A stretch of 64,000 nt of DNA. Origin: JBAWWY01 sp037144355. Its GTDB lineage: Bacteria > Bacillota > Clostridia > Peptostreptococcales > Anaerovoracaceae. Shown here one piece after another: positions 43,206 to 50,150 of this stretch. The stretch lies in the NCBI GenBank assembly GCA_037144355.1, contig JBAWWY010000001.1, forward strand, positions 186,001 to 250,000. The letters are read 5' to 3'. The position numbers and the translations under genes are program-made. Numbering within the stretch: position 1 is the stretch's first letter; each line of letters opens with the position of its first letter. Under the pieces are notes generated by a model. The model was not told where the DNA came from, did not search any database, and was given only the letters and a program-made list of their open reading frames with translations.

Positions 43206-44249
43206 TTATTGAACATCTTCAGATTTTTTTACTCTAGCTTTTTTTTCTTTAACTTCTTGAACTTTTTCTACAACTGCTTCTTTTGTTTCATCCAACTTTT
43301 CAGTTAAAACTTCTTTGACTTCTTTAACTTCTTCAGCTTTTTCTTCAAGAACAACTTTAACTTCTTCTATTTTTTCTGCAACTGCTTCCTTAACATCAAC
43401 TGCCTTTTCAGAAATAGTTTCTTTAACTTCTTCAACTATTTCGACTGCAGCTTCTTTTAATTCAACAACAGCTTCCTTTGCTCTTTCAACTGGTCTTGCT
43501 TGTGGTCTTCTTTCTTCTATTTTAATTGTTTCTCTAACAGGAGTAGGCTCACCCTCGTCGAATGATTCTCCCTGGTTGGATTCTATAATGGCATCGGCCA
43601 TTCTTCCGGCAATAAGTTTTACCGCTCTAATCGCGTCATCATTTGCAGGAATAATAAAGTCTACATCATCAGGATCACAATTTGTATCAACTATTCCTAT
43701 GATTGGAATTCCCAATATTCTAGCTTCCTTGCATGCAATTCTTTCTTTCTTTGGATCAACAACAAACAATGCTCCCGGTGTACCTTTCATATCTTTGATA
43801 CCGCCTAGGAATTTTTCCAATTTTTCAAGTTCGCCTCTTAATTTAATTACTTCTTTTTTTGTTAAAGCTTCAAATGTTCCATCTGTTTCCATAGCTTTGA
43901 TATCGTTAAGTCTTTTTATTCTTAAAGAAATGGTTTTATAGTTTGTGAGCATTCCGCCCAACCATCTTTCATTTACAAAGTACATGCCGCATCTTCTTGA
44001 TTCTTCAGCAATTGCTCCTTGAGCCTGCTTTTTAGTTCCTACAAAAAGTACTGGTTTTCCTGATTCTCCAACCTGTTTCATAAAAGCATAAGCTTCATCG
44101 ATTTTTCTAACTGTCTTCTGCAAATCGATAATGTAGATTCCGTTTCTTTCTGTAAAGATGTACGGTGCCATTTTAGGATTCCATCTTCTGGTTTGATGAC
44201 CGAAATGTACTCCTGCTTCTAGTAATTGTTTCATTGAAATAACTGCCAT
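43206..44249 (-). CDS. rpsB: 30S ribosomal protein S2 with long helical C-terminal extension
   Basis: A 347-residue S2. Residues 1-235 are a complete S2 (MKQLLEAGVHFGHQTRRWNPKMAPYIF; GTKKQAQGAIAEES; RWLGGMLTNYKTI; VVDPKKERIACKEARILGIP; NDDAIRAVKLIAGRMADAI). From about residue 239 an extra ~109 residues follow, made almost only of Glu, Lys, Val and Ala in a rough 11-residue period (units such as VAEKIEEVKVV and LEEKAEEVKEV). S2 is usually 230-260 residues long. The extension is in frame, ends with a normal stop and keeps the local codon style. A structured leader precedes the gene. Confidence 0.96.
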   Translation of the reverse strand: MAVISMKQLLEAGVHFGHQTRRWNPKMAPYIFTERNGIYIIDLQKTVRKIDEAYAFMKQVGESGKPVLFVGTKKQAQGAIAEESRRCGMYFVNERWLGGMLTNYKTISLRIKRLNDIKAMETDGTFEALTKKEVIKLRGELEKLEKFLGGIKDMKGTPGALFVVDPKKERIACKEARILGIPIIGIVDTNCDPDDVDFIIPANDDAIRAVKLIAGRMADAIIESNQGESFDEGEPTPVRETIKIEERRPQARPVERAKEAVVELKEAAVEIVEEVKETISEKAVDVKEAVAEKIEEVKVVLEEKAEEVKEVKEVLTEKLDETKEAVVEKVQEVKEKKARVKKSEDVQ

Positions 44250-44273
44250 AATTTTCTCCTTCTGGTTTTTTTA

Positions 44274-44337
44274 CCTCCACCCTTTTCATTCTAAATGTGA
44301 CCTCCCAAGAGGAACCAGCAATCAGTCTAAAGGTGTG
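44274..44337 (-). promoter_or_regulatory. Structured rpsB leader, possible S2 autoregulatory RNA
   Basis: On the minus strand CACACCTTT pairs with AAAGGGTG, with one bulged G, closing a region that contains a short hairpin CCTC-TTGG-GAGG and GATTGCTGG. The 3' half is GGGTGGAGG, about 25 nt before the start codon. The element lies between the coaBC terminator and the AGGAG of rpsB. Control of rpsB-tsf by S2 through its leader is known in E. coli; the same logic here is inference. Confidence 0.45.
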
Positions 44338-44362
44338 TGAATTTGAGTGTTAACTATTAATA

Positions 44363-44396
44363 AATAAGGATATTCCTATATCAGAATATCCTTATT
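44363..44396 (-). terminator. Probable terminator of the yicC-coaBC operon
   Basis: AATAAGGATATTC (44363-44375) pairs perfectly with GAATATCCTTATT (44384-44396), a 13-bp stem with an 8-nt loop. The minus-strand tail TATTAATAG is T-poor, so termination may be partial. It lies about 80 nt after the coaBC stop. Confidence 0.65.
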
Positions 44397-44397
44397 G

Positions 44398-44426
44398 ATA
44401 TTACTATAGTGTCAGTCATAATGCAA
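44398..44426 (-). promoter_or_regulatory. Possible rpsB promoter
   Basis: On the minus strand TTGCAT (44426 to 44421) and TAATAT (44403 to 44398) are 17 nt apart. The start would fall inside the coaBC terminator hairpin. The -10 match is moderate. Confidence 0.3.
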
Positions 44427-44477
44427 GTTTATTTTTCTTTTTATATTTTTGATTTATTAATTACATACGGAATAGGT

Positions 44478-45674
44478 TTACATGTTTTTAATCAATAAAT
44501 TTAATATCACATTGGCAGCGTCTTTCTTAGACATAATGTCAAAATTGCTTACTTTTGAATCTTTGTCGATAATGGATATAATATTTGTTTCAGAATTGAA
44601 GCCTGCACCTTCTTTTGAAACATCGTTTGCAACTATGTAATCAAGATTTTTGCTTTTAATCTTATCTATGGCATATTCAACAATATTATTTGTCTCTGCA
44701 GCGAATCCTATGAGGATTTTGCTTCCTTTTTTGCGACCAAGTTCAGCTATTATATCTGGGTTTTCAATAAGTTTCAGTTCTATATCCTTATTTTCTTTTT
44801 TCATCTTTGTTGCCGATGGTTTTTCAACCCTATAATCGGATGGCGCGGCAGCCATTATTACAACATTCGTATTTTCGAAATTCCTGTTGACTTCCATTCT
44901 CATCTCTTCAGTGCTTCTAACGTCAATCCTACGTATTAACATGTTGCACTGTAATTTTACCGGACCACTTATCAAAGTGACATCCGCTCCTCTTTTCAAC
45001 GCCTCTTCGGCAAGGGCGAATCCCATTTTGCCGGAAGAATTATTGCTGATAAATCTAATCGGATCAATGTCCTCGATGGTCGGTCCTGCTGTTATCAATA
45101 TATTGAGCCCTCTAAGGTCCTGCTTTTGCTCTTTAAGTTGATCCAGCAAATCAACTGCTTCTTTTGCAATTGATTTGGGATCTGGCAATTTGCCTTTCCC
45201 AATATCCCCGCATGCGAGCAAGCCATTGTCTGGTTCCATAAAAAAATAGCCAAGTGCTTTAAGCTTGTTGACATTTTCCACATAAATTGGATTTTCAAGC
45301 ATGTTCGTATTCATTGATGGTACGAATAGCACTGGTTTCTTCGTAGCCATTATTGTTGTTGTAAGAAAATCATCTGCTATGCCATTGGCAATCTTTCCTA
45401 TGATGTTGGCAGTGGCAGGAACGATTATAAATAAATCTGCCTTTTTGCCAACAGAAATATGCTCAACCTCATAGCTTTCAGGTTGGGCAAACATATCTGT
45501 TATCACTTTGTTTTGAGAAATTGTTTGAAAAGTAATGGGATTGATGAACTCCATTGCATTTTTTGTTAGGATTACAGTGATTTCATTCCCCATTTTCTTT
45601 AGAATGCTTATCAAATCCAAACTTTTGTATGCTGCAATTCCGCCGGTTACTCCAATAACTATATTATTTTTCAT
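44478..45674 (-). CDS. coaBC: Bifunctional phosphopantothenoylcysteine decarboxylase/synthetase
   Basis: About 398 residues, performing two coenzyme A steps. The N-terminal flavin-dependent CoaC half has VTGGIAAYKSLD, the conserved PSMNTNMLENP loop and the Cys-containing GLLACGDIGKG. The C-terminal CTP-dependent CoaB half has NILITAGPTIEDIDPIRFISNNSSGKMG and a nucleotide-binding fold. The ATG at 45674 is preferred to a GTG four codons upstream. It follows rpoZ in the conserved gmk-rpoZ-coaBC order. Confidence 0.96.
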   Translation of the reverse strand: MKNNIVIGVTGGIAAYKSLDLISILKKMGNEITVILTKNAMEFINPITFQTISQNKVITDMFAQPESYEVEHISVGKKADLFIIVPATANIIGKIANGIADDFLTTTIMATKKPVLFVPSMNTNMLENPIYVENVNKLKALGYFFMEPDNGLLACGDIGKGKLPDPKSIAKEAVDLLDQLKEQKQDLRGLNILITAGPTIEDIDPIRFISNNSSGKMGFALAEEALKRGADVTLISGPVKLQCNMLIRRIDVRSTEEMRMEVNRNFENTNVVIMAAAPSDYRVEKPSATKMKKENKDIELKLIENPDIIAELGRKKGSKILIGFAAETNNIVEYAIDKIKSKNLDYIVANDVSKEGAGFNSETNIISIIDKDSKVSNFDIMSKKDAANVILNLLIKNM

Positions 45675-45701
45675 AATAATCCACACTTTAAAAGAAGTAT
45701 T

Positions 45702-45914
45702 TTAATTATCTTTATTTTCTATAACTGGTCTTCTATATGTTATCAAATCCATTGCTATTTCATTTGCAGCTATTGAGACTGGTTTTTTGATACTGTCATC
45801 TACCAATGATGGCTTTCCGTCTATTATATCCCTTGCCCTCTTTGCGGCCATGATTACGATGGTATAACGGCTATCGGCTTTTGATTTTATTACATTTATT
45901 GATGGATAAAACAT
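45702..45914 (-). CDS. rpoZ: RNA polymerase omega subunit
   Basis: A 70-residue omega subunit that helps assemble RNA polymerase by clamping beta-prime. The conserved block KADSRYTIVIMAAKRARDIIDG is at residues 11-32, and ANEIAMDLITYRRP follows. The ATG overlaps the gmk stop by one base. Confidence 0.95.
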   Translation of the reverse strand: MFYPSINVIKSKADSRYTIVIMAAKRARDIIDGKPSLVDDSIKKPVSIAANEIAMDLITYRRPVIENKDN

Positions 45915-46522
45915 TACAATTCCTCCTTATAATTTTCAATTAACGAATATATGTCTTCTGATACTCTATAATGCTCGGCATTGATTATGGCAATAATCTT
46001 TTCGACGGCGCATTCAACTTTGTCATTTACAACGCAATAATCGTATTTGTCAATATATGAGACTTCGTTGAGAGCCTCTCCTATTCTAATATCTATGTCA
46101 CATTGGCTTTCTGATCCTCTTCCAGTTATCCTTTTTCTAAGTTCAGTCATTGACGGAGGCAATATGAATATGAATACTCCCTTTGGCCAAACTTCCTTGA
46201 TTTTCAATGCTCCCTGTATGTCAATTTCTAATACTACATCCCTTCCCTTATCAAGCATGTTGAAAACCGCTTGCTTCGGAGTTCCATAATAGTGGCCGTA
46301 TACCAAAGCGTATTCTAAAAATCCATCATCTTCAACAACTTTGATAAATTCTTCTTCTGAAACAAAATAATAGTTTTTCCCATCTATCTCATCTGCTCTC
46401 GGCGGCCTGGTAGTCATTGATACTGACAATGCTATATTTGTATTTTCTACTAACGATTTGCAAATGGTACCTTTCCCTGTTCCTGATGGTCCAGAGACGA
46501 CAAATAATAGACCTTTCCCCAT
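45914..46522 (-). CDS. gmk: Guanylate kinase
   Basis: A 202-residue enzyme converting GMP to GDP. It has the P-loop VSGPSGTGKGTI at residues 8-19, the GMP-binding SMTTRPPRADEIDGKNYYFV and EYALVYGHYYGTPK, and the lid (KRITGRGSES). Length is normal. yicC precedes it by 86 nt, without the remA gene that often lies between them. Confidence 0.96.
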   Translation of the reverse strand: MGKGLLFVVSGPSGTGKGTICKSLVENTNIALSVSMTTRPPRADEIDGKNYYFVSEEEFIKVVEDDGFLEYALVYGHYYGTPKQAVFNMLDKGRDVVLEIDIQGALKIKEVWPKGVFIFILPPSMTELRKRITGRGSESQCDIDIRIGEALNEVSYIDKYDYCVVNDKVECAVEKIIAIINAEHYRVSEDIYSLIENYKEEL

Positions 46523-46608
46523 AATTTTTCCTTCCCAATTATCCTAATACGTTATCATACCCTAAAATGCCTGTTTTTTCCATAGATATTATCAAAATAG
46601 GCAAAATC

Positions 46609-47493
46609 TTACTCTATGTTCTGGACCTGTTCCCTTATTTTTTCAATTTCACTTTTTATTTCAATGACAACATTCGTTATTTCAATATTATTTGCCTTTG
46701 ATCCGATTGTATTGGCTTCCCTATTCATTTCCTGAACAAGAAAATCTAACTTTTTGCCATCTGGCTGATTGCTTTTGGAAATAATATTTTCAAGTTGAAT
46801 TATATGGCTGTCCAACCTGACCAATTCCTCGGTAATGCTGCATTTATCCGCATAGATTGCTGCTTCCATCAAAATTCTATCTTCTGGGATTTCAATGCTA
46901 TTACCAATGAGTTCCTTGATTCTTTCCTTAATCTTGGCGGTATATGTAATGGCAACCGTTCCAGCTTCTTTGGAAATCTCGTCGACAAGTTTCCTAATCA
47001 ACTCACCCCTGCTTATAATATCCTCTGATAGCTTGGATCCTTCTATTTTTCTCATTTCATCCAACTTCTCAGTAGCAATCTTGACTGACTTGGTTATGGC
47101 TTGCATGATTATTTCTTCATCATCAACATCTGGGATAGCCCTAAGCACATCTGGCATATTTGCCAGAAAATTCAACGTGATATCTCCCGCCAATTCAAAT
47201 TTCGACTTTAACAATTGAAGATTTTCATAATATTGCTGGGCCACCATTTCATTTAGTCTAATTCGCATGTCATCTTCAGTAAGGTTTTCAACAATTATCG
47301 ATACTTCAATCTTGCCTCTTCTGGCAACTTCTTTCACGATGCTCTTGATCCTATCTTCGGTAAATGAATACCTTCTTGGCATTTTAACTGCGATATCGCT
47401 ATAGCGATGATTTACTGCTTTGATTTCAACAATTATGTTTCTTCTTCCATCGCTGTATTCGCCTCTTCCGAAGCCTGTCATGCTCTTTATCAT
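46609..47493 (-). CDS. yicC: YicC/YloC family endoribonuclease
   Basis: A 294-residue YicC protein. E. coli YicC has been reported to be an endoribonuclease and to promote sRNA decay. The family start MIKSMTGFGRGEY, the block EIKAVNHRYSDIAVKMPRRY and the C-terminal signature GKKLDFLVQEMNREANTIGSKAN are all present. GGAG precedes the ATG. It follows dapF by 10 nt and leads the gmk-rpoZ-coaBC group. Confidence 0.94.
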   Translation of the reverse strand: MIKSMTGFGRGEYSDGRRNIIVEIKAVNHRYSDIAVKMPRRYSFTEDRIKSIVKEVARRGKIEVSIIVENLTEDDMRIRLNEMVAQQYYENLQLLKSKFELAGDITLNFLANMPDVLRAIPDVDDEEIIMQAITKSVKIATEKLDEMRKIEGSKLSEDIISRGELIRKLVDEISKEAGTVAITYTAKIKERIKELIGNSIEIPEDRILMEAAIYADKCSITEELVRLDSHIIQLENIISKSNQPDGKKLDFLVQEMNREANTIGSKANNIEITNVVIEIKSEIEKIREQVQNIE

Positions 47494-47503
47494 ATAATTC
47501 TCC

Positions 47504-48340
47504 TTAAATAAGATTTACACTGCCTTTGCATATTTCTACGGCATCACCAATTAATAATATCCTATTGCTTTTATCAATTCTTGTTTCAACTTCACCGCCC
47601 GGCATTTTAATACTGCATATTTCAGTAAGATTGAAATGTTTGTATCCAATGGCGTGGGACGCGCAAGCACCTGAACCGCAAGCCAACGTTTTGCCTGCTC
47701 CCCTTTCAAATGTGCTCACATGAATATTTTCATTATCAATAATCCTGATGAAATTCACATTTATTCCATTTGGATATTCAGCCCGCTTTTCAATGATTGA
47801 ACCATAGTAAAGAATAAATTCATCTTTTTCTTTTTCAGAATCAAATTCAAATTTATCAAGAAGGATTACAGCGTGTGGGACACAAAAAATGGTTGAAAAT
47901 ACTTCAAATGTCAAATCGTTGACAAGAATTCGATTCACAACTGTTTCTTTGTTCCATACACCCATATCCAATTCAATTTTCAAAGCATCTTCTCTTTCCT
48001 TAATTATTGATACTTCCTTGATACCATCTAGGGTTTCAACTTTAAATCTTTCTTTTTTTATCAATCCCAAGTCATAAACATACTTCCCAAAACACCTGAG
48101 TCCATTTCCGCACATTTCTGCAATACTGCCGTCGGAATTGTAATATTCCATTCTTATATCGGCAATTTTATCTTTAGATGGTGAAGCACAGATGAAACCA
48201 TCGGCCCCAACGCCAAAATTCCTATGGCAAACCTTAATGGCTATTAGATTCTTTGTAAATTTCAAATTATCTATTTGCCCGGATGTATTGTCGCATATTA
48301 TAAAATCATTTCCAGCTCCGTGCATTTTGGTGAAATCCAA
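47504..48340 (-). CDS. dapF: Diaminopimelate epimerase
   Basis: A 278-residue cofactor-independent racemase converting LL- to meso-diaminopimelate for lysine and peptidoglycan synthesis. Both active-site cysteines are present (EMCGNGLRCFGKY about 75; LACGSGACASH about 218). The family start xDFTKMHGAGNDFI places initiation at a TTG (48340), supported by AGGAG 8 nt upstream. It is divergent from rqcH, with an 82-nt gap holding both promoters. Confidence 0.96.
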   Translation of the reverse strand: MDFTKMHGAGNDFIICDNTSGQIDNLKFTKNLIAIKVCHRNFGVGADGFICASPSKDKIADIRMEYYNSDGSIAEMCGNGLRCFGKYVYDLGLIKKERFKVETLDGIKEVSIIKEREDALKIELDMGVWNKETVVNRILVNDLTFEVFSTIFCVPHAVILLDKFEFDSEKEKDEFILYYGSIIEKRAEYPNGINVNFIRIIDNENIHVSTFERGAGKTLACGSGACASHAIGYKHFNLTEICSIKMPGGEVETRIDKSNRILLIGDAVEICKGSVNLI

Positions 48341-48422
48341 TTACTTTATCTCCTATACTATGTTATGATTGAAAAATATAAAAAGTTTTATTTATTATAT
48401 ATCATTTACGGAGGTGGCGCAA

Positions 48423-50150
48423 ATGCCTTTTGATGGAATAGTAATTTCAAATATAACGCATGACTTAAATAAATATTTAAGTGGCGGCAGAATAGAAAAA
48501 ATCTACCAGCCTGGTCCTTTAGAACTGCTTTTCAACGTTCATAGCGACCGTAAAAACTATAAGCTTCTCATTTCTGCAGAAAGCATATCTCCCAGAATCC
48601 ATTTGACAACTTCTGCAAGCAGCAATCAGGAAAGCCCCTTAAGCTTTTGCATGCTTCTTAGGAAACATATTCAAAATGGAAAAATACTTTCTGTAAACCA
48701 GGTTGGATCAGAACGTGTTGTTGAAATAATCATAGAGTCGAAGAACGAAATGGGTTTTACCGACAACAAAAAATTAACCATTGAGATAATGGGAAAACAT
48801 AGCAACATAGTCTTGGTCGCTCCAGATACAAACCGTATAATTGACAGTATAAAAAGAATTCACGAGGATATAAACAGATTCCGCCAAACACTTCCCGGTT
48901 TTCAATATGTATATCCCCCTTCGAAATCTAAAATTTCGTTTTTTGAAATAACAAAGAATGAGTTCCTTGGATTATTTAGAGATTTTGATACAAATGTTTC
49001 AAGCTTCAATTCAAATGAACTTGCCATGTGTCTTGTTGATGGTATTCAAGGAATCAGCCCAATCATAGCAAGGGAAATATGTTCAGCAGGAGCAGATTTC
49101 AATAATTGCTGGGACGTATTCTCATCCTTGATTGAGTCCATAAAAAATACAAATTTCAAGCCTGTAGCTTATTATTCAGATAGCAATTCCATCAAGGATT
49201 TTTACTCATTCCCAATCAAAACTTTGTCGGAAAAATATATCCAGGTTTACAAGGATGATATATGCTCGATTTGCGAAGATTTTTATAAAATCAAGGATAA
49301 AAGCAATTTCAACAATAGCAAAGTGCTGGAAATAGAAAAAATACTGACTGCAGCTAAAAATAAGTTAGTTAAAAAGATTGTCAAACTAAATCAGGATATG
49401 GAAAAAGCTGAGATAGATATCAACGGAAAAATATATGGCGAGCTGCTGATGGCAAATCTTTACAATATAAAGCAGGGCGACGAGAGCGCCGTTGTTGAAA
49501 ACTATTATACCGGTGCAACATTGACCATCCAACTTGACACAAAACTCACACCATCAAAAAATGCTCAAATCTATTTCAAAAAATACTCAAAATCAAAACG
49601 GGCAAAGCAGGAGAAGCTGTTACAGATTGCTGACTCAGAAAATGAAATACTCTATATAGATTCTGTTTTAAGTCATCTATCCAATTCATCCAGTATTGCC
49701 GATATTGAGGAAACAAAGCTTGAATTAATGGAAACGGGATATTTAAAGACCCCCAAAATATATGCCAAGGTTAAGAAGTTAAAATTTGAGCCCATTGTAT
49801 ATACTTCTCAGGATGGCTTTAAAATCATGGTTGGCAAGAATAACAAGGAAAATGACAATCTTACTTTTAAAATAGCCTCAAGAAATGATATATGGCTTCA
49901 TACAAAAGATATTCCAGGTTCACATGTGATTTTATTTGCAGATGGAAAACAGATTGATGCGGAAACAATTGAATTTGCAGCAAAAATTGCAGCATATCAT
50001 AGCAAAGCTAAACTTTCTGGTAATGTTCCTGTAGACTATACCCTGGTCAAGAACATTAAAAAACCAGCCGGAGCAAAGCCCGGCATGGTTATTTTCATTA
50101 ACAATAAAACTATTTTCGTAAACCCATCTATTCCATCAGATTCATTATAG
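48423..50150 (+). CDS. rqcH: RqcH, ribosome quality control / NFACT family protein
   Basis: A 575-residue bacterial homologue of Rqc2 (formerly called fibronectin-binding protein FbpA/YloA). It binds stalled 50S-nascent-chain complexes and drives C-terminal alanine tailing. NFACT-N is at the start (MPFDGIVISNITHDLNKYL, GGRIEKIYQP), the central helical coiled coil spans about 300-420, and NFACT-R near the C-terminus has IWLHTKDIPGSHVILF. The ATG at 48423 with GGAGG 8 nt upstream matches the family start; the frame's 18 extra residues are dropped. The 3' end overlaps the convergent SLH gene by 23 bp. Confidence 0.94.
   Translation: MPFDGIVISNITHDLNKYLSGGRIEKIYQPGPLELLFNVHSDRKNYKLLISAESISPRIHLTTSASSNQESPLSFCMLLRKHIQNGKILSVNQVGSERVVEIIIESKNEMGFTDNKKLTIEIMGKHSNIVLVAPDTNRIIDSIKRIHEDINRFRQTLPGFQYVYPPSKSKISFFEITKNEFLGLFRDFDTNVSSFNSNELAMCLVDGIQGISPIIAREICSAGADFNNCWDVFSSLIESIKNTNFKPVAYYSDSNSIKDFYSFPIKTLSEKYIQVYKDDICSICEDFYKIKDKSNFNNSKVLEIEKILTAAKNKLVKKIVKLNQDMEKAEIDINGKIYGELLMANLYNIKQGDESAVVENYYTGATLTIQLDTKLTPSKNAQIYFKKYSKSKRAKQEKLLQIADSENEILYIDSVLSHLSNSSSIADIEETKLELMETGYLKTPKIYAKVKKLKFEPIVYTSQDGFKIMVGKNNKENDNLTFKIASRNDIWLHTKDIPGSHVILFADGKQIDAETIEFAAKIAAYHSKAKLSGNVPVDYTLVKNIKKPAGAKPGMVIFINNKTIFVNPSIPSDSL

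Noticed and set aside
43206..43535. Idea that the S2 tail is a frameshift or a separate gene
   Set aside because: The frame is continuous from the S2 core, there is no internal ribosome-binding site and start, and the composition is a regular helical repeat rather than out-of-frame noise.
48369..48422. 18-residue N-terminal extension of RqcH
   Set aside because: GGAGG lies inside the extension just before MPFDGIVISN, the conserved family start.
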